Source of the DNA: Clostridiales bacterium
GTDB taxonomy: Bacteria; Bacillota; Clostridia; Christensenellales; Christensenellaceae
NCBI GenBank assembly: GCA_015056045.1
Contig: SVGZ01000018.1
Span: 1 to 38,710 of the forward strand
Direction: 5' to 3'
DNA length: 38,710 nucleotides
Shown here: piece after piece, positions 1-8,090 of the stretch
Position numbering within the stretch: the stretch's first letter is position 1
How the letters are laid out: each line of letters begins with the position of its first letter
Position numbers and translations under genes: made by a program
The notes under the pieces: generated by a model
The model's database searches: none
Seen by the model: the letters and a program-made list of their open reading frames with translations, nothing else
Told to the model about the DNA's origin: nothing

Positions 1-2
1 CC

Positions 3-254
3 TTTTTCGCTGAAATCTATATTGATGAATTGGTTGTAACGGAAGCACACAGGCGAAAAGGGATTGGGAGAAAACTGATAGAGACTGTTTTGGAATACTA
101 TAAAGATTGCGGCTTTAGGAACATGAATTGTTGTACCAACGAATTCCAAGCACCAGGTTTTTATGAAAAATGTGGATTCGAATTGGAATTTGTAAGAAGA
201 AACAAAGACAATCCCAAGCTTAGCAAGTACTTCTATATTAAGTATCTTGCTTAA
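3..254 (+). CDS. GNAT family N-acetyltransferase, C-terminal part (5' end outside window)
   Basis: The reading frame is open from the left edge, so only the last 83 or so residues are seen and the true start lies outside. The acetyl-CoA binding motif A of the GNAT fold is visible as VTEAHRRKGIGRKLIETVL (the R-x-x-G-x-G/A pyrophosphate loop). It is followed by the typical C-terminal APGFYEKCGFE segment that closes the fold. GNAT enzymes transfer an acetyl group from acetyl-CoA to an amine; the substrate cannot be told from this fragment. A TTG at 30 would be an internal start with no ribosome binding site and is not used. A strong terminator follows at 301-327. Confidence 0.8.
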   Translation, partial: FFAEIYIDELVVTEAHRRKGIGRKLIETVLEYYKDCGFRNMNCCTNEFQAPGFYEKCGFELEFVRRNKDNPKLSKYFYIKYLA

Positions 255-300
255 ATCACAAAAGATGTATTCAGATAAATTCCAATTTATCGAACAGATT

Positions 301-327
301 AAAGAGGCTTAAAAAGCCTCTTTTTTT
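301..327 (+). terminator. Rho-independent terminator after the GNAT gene
   Basis: A 10-bp stem (AAAGAGGCTT with AAGCCTCTTT) with a three-base loop runs straight into a T tract. It ends the plus-strand transcript that enters from the left edge. Confidence 0.85.
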
Positions 328-563
328 GTTTTATTTACCTTGTTGAAAATCTGAAAATTTTACTCCAAGGTTTTGACGTTTTCTTCCAAAAAGATGAAGA
401 ATATATGAATGTTTTGACGTTGGAACATGGATTTCTTGCGTTTTTGAGCAAGAAAATAGTGCATACAACATGATTTTGCAACATAAAGTGCTGCTTTTTA
501 TCAAAAAATGTACTTTTTAAAATCAGCCGTTGTATGCACTATATAACCTTGACATTAGTTTTT
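328..563. other. Gene-free stretch with two direct repeats and a hairpin element
   Basis: No credible coding frame is seen between the terminator and the end of the AlkZ-related gene. It is AT-rich. An 11-bp direct repeat GTTTTGACGTT occurs at 370-380 and 411-421, start to start 41 bp. The rest is dominated by the palindromic element at 456-542. No conventional terminator for the minus-strand smc operon is seen other than that element, whose distal arm is followed on the minus strand by TTTTCTT. Confidence 0.5.
456..542. repeat. 87-bp long hairpin element with 14-bp perfect inverted ends
   Basis: The ends are exact inverted repeats: ATAGTGCATACAAC at 456-469 and its complement at 529-542. 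Inside, TGATTTT (471-477) pairs with AAAATCA (519-525), and AAAGT (485-489) with ACTTT (512-516), so almost the whole element can fold as one hairpin. The outermost bases include TA on both sides, which would fit a TA target duplication around a miniature transposable element. It could instead be a structured 3' end of the smc-ftsY-alkZ-like transcript. No second copy was noticed in this window. Confidence 0.5.
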
Positions 564-1226
564 TTATGCCTTAAAAAATCTGAACAGCGCAGCTTCGCTT
601 TCATTCGGGAAAAGCGCAGACAATTTTTTCATCATCGCCTGTTTCAAGTGCTTTTCCTGTCCGTAAAAGCTCCGCACATAGTCTTCGCCGAAGAGCCTTT
701 CCGGCGTTGTATAAAGCGCAACGGGCCAGCCGTATTCTTCGCCCATTTTACTCTGCTTGCGGACGAAACCGCAGACCGTCAGATAGGTCTTCATCTGCAG
801 GTTTGTGAGCGCACCATCGAAGCCTTTGACAACACCCGAAGCCTTTTTCAGCTCATAGGATGCGAGAGGTCTTTCCGCACGCCAGACAGCCTCCATAATG
901 CGAAGCTCATTCGTGCTTGCCATACCGCATTCATAAAGCGTATCAAAATCATAGCCGTCACGGCGAAAACAGGCAAATTCCGGATAGAATGCACGCGAAA
1001 CGAAGCCGGCATTTTTGGAAAAGAGCTTTCCATAAGCGAGTTTTCCATCGCTTGCGATCGTTTTTCGCCATTCCCAAGGGTCATTTTCCATACCTGTCCA
1101 CCAGAATTCCTCTTCCGTCATATCTTTTAAGGAGAAGCCGGAAATGCTGCTCGAAAGAAAAGGCAGAAAGCCGATCTCTTCCACAAAGCTCTCAAGCTCT
1201 TCGATGGTGCTGATCTTACGTTTCAT
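564..1226 (-). CDS. AlkZ-related winged-helix protein (YcaQ/AlkZ DNA glycosylase relative)
   Basis: This 220-residue protein matches, by recall, a clostridial family annotated as AlkZ-related. Recognisable blocks are WWTGMENDPWEWR, LAYGKLFSKNAGFVSR, FYPEFACFRRDGYDFD, then a winged-helix-like stretch around NELRIMEAVWRAERPLASYE, and YGWPVALYTTPERLFGEDYV. AlkZ/YcaQ enzymes excise alkylated bases or unhook interstrand crosslinks, but this shorter relative has no proven activity that I know of. I start it at the ATG one base after the ftsY stop (TGA-G-ATG); there is no Shine-Dalgarno sequence, so translation is probably coupled to ftsY. A longer frame to 1292 would overlap ftsY by 65 bp and is unlikely. 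It is the last gene of the smc-ftsY transcript. Confidence 0.65.
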   Translation of the reverse strand: MKRKISTIEELESFVEEIGFLPFLSSSISGFSLKDMTEEEFWWTGMENDPWEWRKTIASDGKLAYGKLFSKNAGFVSRAFYPEFACFRRDGYDFDTLYECGMASTNELRIMEAVWRAERPLASYELKKASGVVKGFDGALTNLQMKTYLTVCGFVRKQSKMGEEYGWPVALYTTPERLFGEDYVRSFYGQEKHLKQAMMKKLSALFPNESEAALFRFFKA

Positions 1227-1227
1227 C

Positions 1228-2127
1228 TCAGAAAAGCGAATCCGCAAATTCCTTTGCGTTGAAGGGCTGGAGATCGTTGATGCCTTCGCCAACGCCGATA
1301 TAGCGGACAGGAATGCCGACTTCTTCCTTGATCGCCAAAACCATGCCGCCTTTTGCCGTTCCGTCGAGTTTGGTTAAAATGATGCCATCGATCTTGACGA
1401 CTTCGGAAAACTGCTTTGCCTGGATCAGCGCATTCTGTCCCGTTGTGCCATCGAGAACGATGAAAGTTTCTCTCTGTGCGTGGGCATATTCCCTGTCGAT
1501 AACACGGGAGATCTTTGCAAGTTCGTTCATCAGGTTCTTTTTGTTGTGGAGTCTGCCTGCCGTATCGATGATGACGACATCGCTTCCTCTGTGTTTTGCG
1601 GAATCGAGCGCATCGAAAACGACCGCTGCAGGGTCATTTCTGCCATCGCCATACATGACGATCGGAACATCCGCACGCTTTGCCCAGATCTCAAGCTGTT
1701 CGGAAGCTGCCGCACGGAAAGTATCTGCCGCGGCGATCAGCACCTTTTTGCCGTTTTCTTTATACTGATTGGCAATTTTGCCGATCGAAGTCGTTTTGCC
1801 GACGCCGTTGACGCCGACGATGAGCATGACTTTCGGGAAAGTTTCCGGCTCAACATCATAGCGAACGAGCTCATATAACTCTTCTTTCAATGCCGAGCGG
1901 ACATCATCTGCTGTTTTTAAGCCTTCTTCTTTGATGCGTTCACGGATGCGTTCGATCAGTTTTTCCGTTGTTGCCACGCCGACATCGCAGAGGATGAGCG
2001 CTTCCTCCAGTTCTTCCAAAAGGTCTTCATCGACCTTTGTGAAAGAATTCAAAACCATGTTGATCTTATTCTGTATGTTGTCACGGGTCTTCTGCATACC
2101 CGCCTTCAGTTTTTCAAAAAAGCTCAT
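1228..2127 (-). CDS. ftsY: Signal recognition particle receptor FtsY
   Basis: FtsY is the membrane-associated SRP receptor GTPase that docks ribosomes carrying nascent membrane proteins at the translocon. The 299-residue protein has a short N-terminal helix and the four-helix N domain (about residues 1-85), then the G domain. G-domain motifs are the P-loop GVNGVGKTT, DTFRAAASEQL, DTAGR, TKLDGTAKGG and the C-terminal GVGEGINDL. It lacks the long acidic A domain of proteobacterial FtsY, as is usual in Firmicutes. The ATG at 2127 has AAGGAGAGG at 2131-2139; an upstream in-frame TTG at 2145 has no such site. It lies 18 bp after smc and one base before the AlkZ-related gene, so the three form an operon. 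Confidence 0.96.
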   Translation of the reverse strand: MSFFEKLKAGMQKTRDNIQNKINMVLNSFTKVDEDLLEELEEALILCDVGVATTEKLIERIRERIKEEGLKTADDVRSALKEELYELVRYDVEPETFPKVMLIVGVNGVGKTTSIGKIANQYKENGKKVLIAAADTFRAAASEQLEIWAKRADVPIVMYGDGRNDPAAVVFDALDSAKHRGSDVVIIDTAGRLHNKKNLMNELAKISRVIDREYAHAQRETFIVLDGTTGQNALIQAKQFSEVVKIDGIILTKLDGTAKGGMVLAIKEEVGIPVRYIGVGEGINDLQPFNAKEFADSLF

Positions 2128-2145
2128 GATCCTCTCCTTTTCCAA

Positions 2146-5100
2146 TTATGCACCGGCGACCTGTACCGAAACGATACGGGAAACGCCTCGTTCTTCCATT
2201 GCCGTTCCATATAATACATCGCAGGCCTGCATCGTTGTTTTTCTGTGTGTGATGACGATAAACTGCGATTCGTTTACTCTTTCAAAATAGCTGCCCAGAC
2301 GCGCAACGTTGAGCTCATCCAAAGGTGCATCGATCTCATCGAGCAGGCAAACCGGCGAAGGGTTGACCTTGAGCATGGCAAAGATCAGCGCAATTGCCGT
2401 CAATGCTCTTTCACCGCCTGAAAGCAGGTCGATATGCTGGAGCTTTTTGCCCGTCGGTTCCGCTTCGATGTCGATGCCGCATTCCATGATGTCGCCTTCT
2501 TCAAGGGATATCTTTGCTCTGCCGCCGCCGAAAAGATCGCGGTAGACTTCTTCAAAGGCTTTGCTGATTTCTTCAAACTTCAGCTTGAACTGTTCGCGCA
2601 TCTGTCTGACAAGATCTGCAATGACTTTTTCGAGGTCGGTTTTTGCCTTTTCGAGGTCGGTTTTCTGGCTCGAAAGCTCTGTCACGCGCACTTTTAAGTT
2701 TTCAAAATCTTCCACAGCATTGGGGTTGACCATACCCATTTTGCGGATCTCTGCACGGAGTGTGCCGATTTCCTGCGAGGCTGTGTTATAGCCGATCTCT
2801 GCCTTGAGTTCAAGCGCACCGGCATAGGTCAGCCCATAATCTTCCCAGATCTTATCCGCAGCCATTCTGCGCGTATTTTCCGTTCTTTCGAGCTGCGTTT
2901 CGAGCCTGAGTTTCCGCTCGAGGAGTGCCGTCTGCGTTTCTCGGAAATGGAGATCCTCTTTATCGAATTTTTCGAGGTTCTTCTTTACACTGTCACGTTC
3001 CTGCTGCTGTTTTAAATGTTCATCCGTGAGGTTCTTTGCCGCCTCAAGCGCAGCGTTAAGAGCATATTCCGCTGTTCCGATCGCTTCTTCGGCTTCGGTT
3101 TTGCGCTGCATAGTCAAAACAAGGCTCTGACTCTCGGTCTTGTTTGCCTCTTCTTCGCCTGCAAGCTCTGCAGCAATGCGTTTTTCGGAAGCGGTTTCAT
3201 TTTCAAGTGCCGTTGTCGTTTCCGCTTTTTCGACACGCAGCTGCATGAGCTCTGCCATGACGGCATTCATCTGTTCAGCGGCTTTTCTGTTTTCTTCTTC
3301 CGCTTCTGCGAGTTCCGCTTCAACTTCGCGGCGTTCTTCTTCGCTGTCTTCGATATCAAAGACGAGGTTTTCCTTGCGGTCAAGGTTTTCTTCGCTGCCG
3401 CTGTCGATGCGGGAAAGCCCTCTTTTAATATCGGCAAGCTGCTGCATGAGTTCATCCTTATGCCTGCCAATGGCTTTTGCCGCTTCTTCTTCATGCACTT
3501 TTTCAAGCTGCAGTTCGCGGACCTTTTCCATCAAAGCAGCGATCGCACCACTGAGTGCTGTCTCGGCTTCTTCCTCTTTCTTAAAAGAAGCACGGAGCTT
3601 TTCGCCCTGTAATGTCAGTTTTTTAACCGTTTCGCCGAGCTGTTCGATCGTTCTTTCACGGGAAAGCAGACCGAAATTCTTTTCGCGGATGTTGCCGCCG
3701 GTCATAACACCACCGGGTCTCATAATATCGCCTTCGAGCGTTACCGTTCGGAAAGCATAGCCTGTCCTTCGCATGAGCGCAATGGCTTCATCCATATTGC
3801 GGACGATGACCGTTCTTGCCAAAAGATGGTCAACAGCCGGACGGACTTTTTCATCACAGCGGATCACTTCGCTTGCCACAACGCCTGTGCCGATGGCATT
3901 TTTCTCGTTAGGATACAGTCTTGAAATGCGGAGTGCCTTTGCCGGCAGGAAGGTGACTCTGCCGAGCCTGTTCTGACGCAGAAATTCGATGGCTTTTTTA
4001 CCGTCTTCTTCCGCCGGAACGACGACGTTCTGCGTTGCACTGCCAAGAGCCGCTTCGATCGCTGTTTCATACTGCTGCGGAACGTGGATCAGCTCTGCCA
4101 ATGTGCCGTAAAGCGTGAAATCCGTTCTGCCTGCAGAGCGTTTCATCAGGTTTCGGACGCTGTCCGAATAGCCCTGATAATCGTCTGCCATTTCCTGCAG
4201 AGCGTTTCTTCGCGTCGTATTCTGTGCGATCTCCGATTCGTTTCTGCGGATCTCCGTTAAAAGCTCGTTCTTTTTCTTGACGCAGCCATCGGCGATCGCT
4301 TCTTTACTGCGCACTTCCGTGGCAAGTTCTCTGCCGTTTTCGTTGATCTCGCCGATCTTTTCGGTGTGAAGTGCAAGCTGCTGATCATCCTTATCGACTT
4401 CCGCAAGGATCACCTTTGCTCTTTCTTCAAATTCTTCCTTGCGCAACGCATAGTTCTGCTCATCGGATTCGAGTCTGGAAAGCTCCTGCCTGAGTTCGGA
4501 AACTTTATTTAAGAGTGCGAGCTGTCTGTTTTTCTGCTCGTTTATCTGTGAATAGCGGAGTCCCTGTTCGAGTTCGGCGTTATAGCGCTTTTTCTCCGCT
4601 TCGTCGATCCTGTTTTCGGTATCTTCAAGCTGTTTTTCAAGCTGCATTTTCCTGTTTGCCGCCGATTTTCCGCTTTCCGCAAGCTCTTTCATATGCTGCT
4701 CACGGTTTTCCATGCGCAGGCGAAGGCTTTCCGCTTGAACAGCAGCATTATTTCTGCGTTCGGTTTCAAGCTTTAATTCACCGCGCAGCTTTTCGGTATA
4801 TTCTCTTGCTTCGGTAATTTTTTCGGTCAGTTCCTCGATCTGTTTTTCAAGAGCAAGCTGCCTTTCGCGGAGTTCCGCAGCTTCACCGGAAGCATTGCCG
4901 AATTTTTCTTTCAGATCGGCAATTTCAAGCTCTGCATCTTCGAGTTCGGCCTTAAAGCGTTCGATCGAAGCGGCATAGCGCTCATACTGCATGAGGAAAA
5001 GGTTGACCTCAAGCGTTTTAAGCTTGGCGGTATATTCCGTATAGAGCTTTGCCTGTTTTGCCTGTTCTTCAAGCGGACCCATCTGTCCCTCAAGCTCCGA

Positions 5101-5685
5101 TAAAATATCCTGCACACGGGTAAGGTTATCTTCGGTTCGCCTGAGTTTGCTTTCGGTCTCTTCTTTTCTGAAGCGATATTTTGCAACACCGGCTGCTTCT
5201 TCAAAAACTTTTCTTCTCTGGAGCGGTTTGCTGCTCAAAATCTCGTCAATTCTGCCCTGACCGATGATGGAATATCCCTCTTTGCCGATACCGGTATCTT
5301 TCATCAGCTCAACAATATCGCGCAGACGAACGGATTGCCCGTTGATCGTATATTCGCTTTCACCGCCGCGGTAAAGCTTTCTGCCGATGGCGACTTCGCT
5401 GTAATCCGTACCGAAACGACCGTCTTCATTATCAAAAAGCAGCTTAACAGCGCAGTAGCCTCTTCTTTGGCGTGTATCCGTTCCGCCGAAAATGACGTCT
5501 TCCATCTTTTTTCCGCGAAGACTGCGGCTGTTCTGTTCGCCCAAAACCCAGCGGATAGCATCTGCAATATTGCTCTTTCCGCTGCCGTTCGGGCCAACGA
5601 TGCCTGTGATCCCTTTATTTACTTCCAAAACGGTTTTATTGGCAAAAGATTTAAAACCGTCGATCTCAATTCGTTTTAAAAGCAA
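2146..5685 (-). CDS. smc: Chromosome segregation ATPase SMC, TTG start
   Basis: SMC with ScpA/ScpB forms the bacterial condensin that organises and segregates the chromosome. The 1179-residue length is normal. Order: N-terminal head with Walker A (GPNGSGKSN, residues 31-39) and QGRI Q-loop; a long coiled coil; a hinge around 505-670 ([20 protein letters not shown] and on); the return coil; C-terminal head with signature LSGGE (about 1088-1092) and Walker [12 protein letters not shown]. The start is TTG: AGGAG at 5693-5697 sits seven bases upstream and no in-frame ATG exists that would keep the conserved N-terminal strand. It has its own promoter at 5718-5746 and heads the smc-ftsY operon. The usual upstream partner rnc is absent here. 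Confidence 0.97.
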   Translation of the reverse strand: MLLKRIEIDGFKSFANKTVLEVNKGITGIVGPNGSGKSNIADAIRWVLGEQNSRSLRGKKMEDVIFGGTDTRQRRGYCAVKLLFDNEDGRFGTDYSEVAIGRKLYRGGESEYTINGQSVRLRDIVELMKDTGIGKEGYSIIGQGRIDEILSSKPLQRRKVFEEAAGVAKYRFRKEETESKLRRTEDNLTRVQDILSELEGQMGPLEEQAKQAKLYTEYTAKLKTLEVNLFLMQYERYAASIERFKAELEDAELEIADLKEKFGNASGEAAELRERQLALEKQIEELTEKITEAREYTEKLRGELKLETERRNNAAVQAESLRLRMENREQHMKELAESGKSAANRKMQLEKQLEDTENRIDEAEKKRYNAELEQGLRYSQINEQKNRQLALLNKVSELRQELSRLESDEQNYALRKEEFEERAKVILAEVDKDDQQLALHTEKIGEINENGRELATEVRSKEAIADGCVKKKNELLTEIRRNESEIAQNTTRRNALQEMADDYQGYSDSVRNLMKRSAGRTDFTLYGTLAELIHVPQQYETAIEAALGSATQNVVVPAEEDGKKAIEFLRQNRLGRVTFLPAKALRISRLYPNEKNAIGTGVVASEVIRCDEKVRPAVDHLLARTVIVRNMDEAIALMRRTGYAFRTVTLEGDIMRPGGVMTGGNIREKNFGLLSRERTIEQLGETVKKLTLQGEKLRASFKKEEEAETALSGAIAALMEKVRELQLEKVHEEEAAKAIGRHKDELMQQLADIKRGLSRIDSGSEENLDRKENLVFDIEDSEEERREVEAELAEAEEENRKAAEQMNAVMAELMQLRVEKAETTTALENETASEKRIAAELAGEEEANKTESQSLVLTMQRKTEAEEAIGTAEYALNAALEAAKNLTDEHLKQQQERDSVKKNLEKFDKEDLHFRETQTALLERKLRLETQLERTENTRRMAADKIWEDYGLTYAGALELKAEIGYNTASQEIGTLRAEIRKMGMVNPNAVEDFENLKVRVTELSSQKTDLEKAKTDLEKVIADLVRQMREQFKLKFEEISKAFEEVYRDLFGGGRAKISLEEGDIMECGIDIEAEPTGKKLQHIDLLSGGERALTAIALIFAMLKVNPSPVCLLDEIDAPLDELNVARLGSYFERVNESQFIVITHRKTTMQACDVLYGTAMEERGVSRIVSVQVAGA

Positions 5686-5717
5686 TGCTTAACTCCTGCA
5701 CACAATTACTCATTTTA

Positions 5718-5746
5718 ATTATATCACAAGGAATGAAAACTGTCAC
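5718..5746 (-). promoter_or_regulatory. Promoter of the smc operon
   Basis: On the minus strand GTGACA (5741-5746) and a perfect TATAAT (5718-5723) are separated by 17 bp. It lies 33 bp upstream of the smc TTG start. Confidence 0.75.
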
Positions 5747-5786
5747 ATAAAGCTGAACAAAATGATAAAAATTAGCAAAATTTACA

Positions 5787-5817
5787 TAAAAAAACAGCAA
5801 CTTATAAAAAGTTGCTG
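5787..5817 (-). terminator. Terminator of the MarR-type regulator gene
   Basis: Minus-strand hairpin with a 9-bp stem (CAGCAACTT at 5795-5803, AAGTTGCTG at 5809-5817) followed by a run of eight T on the minus strand. Confidence 0.85.
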
Positions 5818-5832
5818 CTGTTATTTTATCAT

Positions 5833-6339
5833 TTAATCGATCGGTCTGATCTCTTTATCTGCATTCTTCATCTTATTGCGTAAGCTGCGGATGCTTTCTG
5901 TATCCATGCCTTTTTCGCCGCAGCACTCAATATTGGCAATAAGCCTATCAAGGTAGCCAAGGAGCTGTGCAAGCTCTTCTTCGCTGAAGCCTGTCTGCAT
6001 ACGTTCATCATAACCGGCCATCGCTTTGCTCCATTTTTCGGAAAGCGCTGCACCTGTTTCGGTTGCAGAAACGGTGTTGTTGCGGAGATTGTTTTCATCA
6101 ACCTTCTTTGTAATAAGGCCGGATTTCTGCATTCTCTTTGTAGAAGTTGCGATCGATGCCGGTGTAACCATCAGGGCATCTGCGATCTGCTTCTGTGTGC
6201 AGCCGTCATGCTCAATAACATATTCTAAAATCGGCATCTGGCCATGATAAACGCCTACCTGCTTTGCCAGTTCATAAAAACGAAGACGACGCAGGATCTC
6301 AATTTTTTCTAATCGCGACACGATTTCTCGGAATTTCAC
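5833..6339 (-). CDS. MarR family transcriptional regulator, GTG start
   Basis: A 168-residue dimeric winged-helix repressor of the MarR type. The DNA-binding part reads MPILEYVIEHDGCTQKQIADALMVTPASIATSTKRMQ (quoted here as two motifs: CTQKQIADALMVTPASIATS is the helix-turn-helix, KKVDENNLRNNTVSAT is the wing). N- and C-terminal helices would form the dimer interface. The GTG at 6339 has GGAGG at 6346-6350, six bases away. It is a single-gene transcript with its own promoter and terminator, divergent from the S41 gene at 6552. MarR proteins usually repress themselves and a neighbour, so the S41 gene is a natural candidate target; palindromes in the leader (6360-6396) could be operators. The ligand is unknown. 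Confidence 0.88.
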   Translation of the reverse strand: MKFREIVSRLEKIEILRRLRFYELAKQVGVYHGQMPILEYVIEHDGCTQKQIADALMVTPASIATSTKRMQKSGLITKKVDENNLRNNTVSATETGAALSEKWSKAMAGYDERMQTGFSEEELAQLLGYLDRLIANIECCGEKGMDTESIRSLRNKMKNADKEIRPID

Positions 6340-6359
6340 TTTTAACCTCCATACAATCC

Positions 6360-6396
6360 TTTTAGATACCTAAAAATAAAAAACATACCACGTATG
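6360..6396. promoter_or_regulatory. Two small palindromes in the marR leader, possible operator
   Basis: TTTTAG-ATAC-CTAAAA (6360-6375) and CATAC-CAC-GTATG (6384-6396) are perfect inverted repeats between the promoter at 6420-6448 and the GTG start. MarR proteins bind AT-rich palindromes of this size and often autoregulate. Assignment is by position only. Confidence 0.35.
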
Positions 6397-6419
6397 AATT
6401 AAACTATCCTGTGTAATAA

Positions 6420-6448
6420 ATTCTATACTATTTTTATGGAAATAGCAA
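6420..6448 (-). promoter_or_regulatory. Promoter of the MarR-type gene
   Basis: Minus strand TTGCTA (6443-6448), 17 bp, TAGAAT (6420-6425). Confidence 0.5.
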
Positions 6449-6499
6449 TAGATTTTTTTACTGTTATTATTTAACATTTTGCAAACAGTTTTTAACAAC

Positions 6500-6528
6500 T
6501 TGAAATAAACATCTATATTGTGTATAAT
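6500..6528 (+). promoter_or_regulatory. Promoter of the S41 protease-like gene
   Basis: TTGAAA (6500-6505), 17 bp, perfect TATAAT (6523-6528), 23 bp before the ATG at 6552. Confidence 0.8.
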
Positions 6529-6551
6529 CAAAAAAAAGCATTGGAGCCGCT

Positions 6552-7724
6552 ATGGATAAGAAAAAAATTATTGCACTGCTTGTCGCCGTCTTTGTTACGA
6601 CAGCAGCGGCAACTGCCTTTATCACCTATAAACTGACAAAAAACAACGAATTCAACGATATTTATATTCCCGAAGGCGAATATGACCGCTTCCTTTCCTA
6701 TTTTGAAATGGAAGACATCCGCAGTCTGATCGGCGAATACGGGCTCACGGAAATTGACCAGAAAACGCTTGTTGACGGCGCTAAAAACGGCATGGTTTCC
6801 GCGCTTGGCGATGGATACAGCCGCTATTACCCCGAAGAGCTTTTCAGACTCCTTGACGACGGTGCAGACGGCAGCAACATCGTTATGGGCGCTGCCCTGA
6901 AAAAAGATGCCGAAACCGGCTACTGCATGATCACTAAAATTTATCCCGATTCACCGGCATCGGATGCAGGTCTTAGCGAAGGCGAATGTATCACCAAGAT
7001 CGACGGCAGATCAACCGCTTATATGGAGCTTGACGAGGCAATTCTTCGTCTGCTTGGTCAGGATGGTACGGAAATTTCCATCTCCGTTTTGCGCGAAGAA
7101 GGCGAAACGCCCATAACGCTTTCGAGAAAGACAAGCGCTTACGAAGTCGTTTTCACCGATGTTCCGGCAGAAGGCATCGGTTTCATCGAAATTTTTGAAT
7201 TTTCCCAAAACAGCGCCGAACAGCTTGAAAAAGCCATTTCGCAGCTCAAAAAAGAGGATATTACAAAGCTTATCATCGATTTGCGCGGAACAAACGGCGG
7301 TTTTATGAGCCAAGCGATCGAAGCGGCAGATTTCTTCCTCACAGGCGGTGAGATCGCTTGTTCCGAAGGCAAGGAAAAGAACGAATGGACAGCCGATAAG
7401 AAACAGAGCTTTGAGGGCGAGATCATCATTCTCATCGACGGCGAAACTGCAGGTGCTGCAGAGATCTTTACCGCTGCACTTGCCAATCGTGCGGAAACCA
7501 TCGGCGAAAATACCGCAGGAAAAGTTCCCGTTTTCTCCTATGTACAGCTTCCCAATTCCGGCAATGGCCTCAAGATCGTTTCGGGATATTACACAACACC
7601 CGACGGCAATACGATCGAAGGCAAAGGCATTGCACCGGATTACCTACGCAGCGGAAGCGGCGACAGCCTTGAAAACGATGCACAGCTGCAGGCAGCCCTT
7701 GAGCTCCTGCAAACAGAAGTGTAA
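6552..7724 (+). CDS. S41 (C-terminal processing peptidase) family protein without the catalytic serine
   Basis: A 390-residue exported protein: N-terminal membrane anchor (residues 6-28), a small helical domain, a PDZ domain (about 105-195, ITKIYPDSPASDAGLSEGE) and the S41 core (about 200-365) with LIIDLRGTNGG and the closing GKGIAPD motif. CtpA/Prc-type enzymes cut exported proteins near the C terminus with a Ser-Lys dyad. In this family the nucleophile is the middle serine of SASASE; here the segment reads TAGAAE, which puts Gly301 at that position. The lysine survives as Lys324 in ENTAGKV. It may therefore be a non-catalytic scaffold. GGAG at 6543-6546 supports the ATG. It is monocistronic, divergent from marR. 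Confidence 0.85.
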   Translation: MDKKKIIALLVAVFVTTAAATAFITYKLTKNNEFNDIYIPEGEYDRFLSYFEMEDIRSLIGEYGLTEIDQKTLVDGAKNGMVSALGDGYSRYYPEELFRLLDDGADGSNIVMGAALKKDAETGYCMITKIYPDSPASDAGLSEGECITKIDGRSTAYMELDEAILRLLGQDGTEISISVLREEGETPITLSRKTSAYEVVFTDVPAEGIGFIEIFEFSQNSAEQLEKAISQLKKEDITKLIIDLRGTNGGFMSQAIEAADFFLTGGEIACSEGKEKNEWTADKKQSFEGEIIILIDGETAGAAEIFTAALANRAETIGENTAGKVPVFSYVQLPNSGNGLKIVSGYYTTPDGNTIEGKGIAPDYLRSGSGDSLENDAQLQAALELLQTEV

Positions 7725-7728
7725 ACAA

Positions 7729-7759
7729 AAAAGCGAGCAGAATATGCCCGCTTTATTTT
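7729..7759. terminator. Bidirectional terminator between the S41 gene and bofA
   Basis: AAAGCG (7730-7735) pairs with CGCTTT (7749-7754), with an inner GC/GC pair after one mismatch. T-rich tracts lie on both outer sides, so it serves both converging genes. Confidence 0.7.
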
Positions 7760-8017
7760 TTACAATAAACTCAGGATAAACAGCACAACGATCGCCGGAA
7801 TGCCGAAAAGCCCCGTTAAAATACAGGAAAATGCATTGATCGGGATATCCGTTCCCAAATAATTGAGCAGTGCCAGGGCACATGCTCCCAAAATCGAATT
7901 GAGTGCAAGCTTCAGCAATTTCCGCAAAGGAAAAAGAAGAAGCCATCCCAAGAGAAACAGGACCAAAAGCCCCAAAGCAAAAAATAGAATTAATGTCGGT
8001 TCAAGCAATATTTTCAA
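7760..8017 (-). CDS. bofA: Pro-sigma-K processing inhibitor BofA
   Basis: BofA is a small mother-cell membrane protein that holds the SpoIVFB protease inactive until the forespore signal, delaying sigma-K maturation. This 85-residue protein has two long hydrophobic segments (about 8-40 and 62-85). Its C-terminal block INAFSCILTGLFGIPAIVVL matches the family signature, with the GIP turn. Position supports it: B. subtilis also carries bofA after dnaX-ybaB-recR. The start is taken as TTG at 8017, since an upstream in-frame stop excludes a longer protein; GGGGTG lies about nine bases before it. A sigma-E-like promoter at 8048-8074 suggests separate mother-cell expression in addition to read-through from recR. 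Confidence 0.8.
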   Translation of the reverse strand: MKILLEPTLILFFALGLLVLFLLGWLLLFPLRKLLKLALNSILGACALALLNYLGTDIPINAFSCILTGLFGIPAIVVLFILSLL

Positions 8018-8047
8018 AACCAGTCACCCCGAAACAGCACTTGCTCT

Positions 8048-8074
8048 ATTCTATGCTGCACCGGGGCAAACTAT
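8048..8074 (-). promoter_or_regulatory. Sigma-E-like promoter of bofA
   Basis: On the minus strand ATA (8072-8074), exactly 16 bp, then CATAGAAT (8048-8055). The B. subtilis sigma-E pattern is ATA, 16-18 bp, CATACAHT, so seven of eight -10 positions fit. It sits in the recR-bofA gap and would give a leader of about 24 nt. Confidence 0.5.
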
Positions 8075-8090
8075 CCTTTTTAATTTTAGT

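Noticed and set aside
534-1130. Plus-strand frame of 198 codons opposite the AlkZ-related gene
   Set aside because: It begins inside the hairpin element and has a composition typical of antisense translation.
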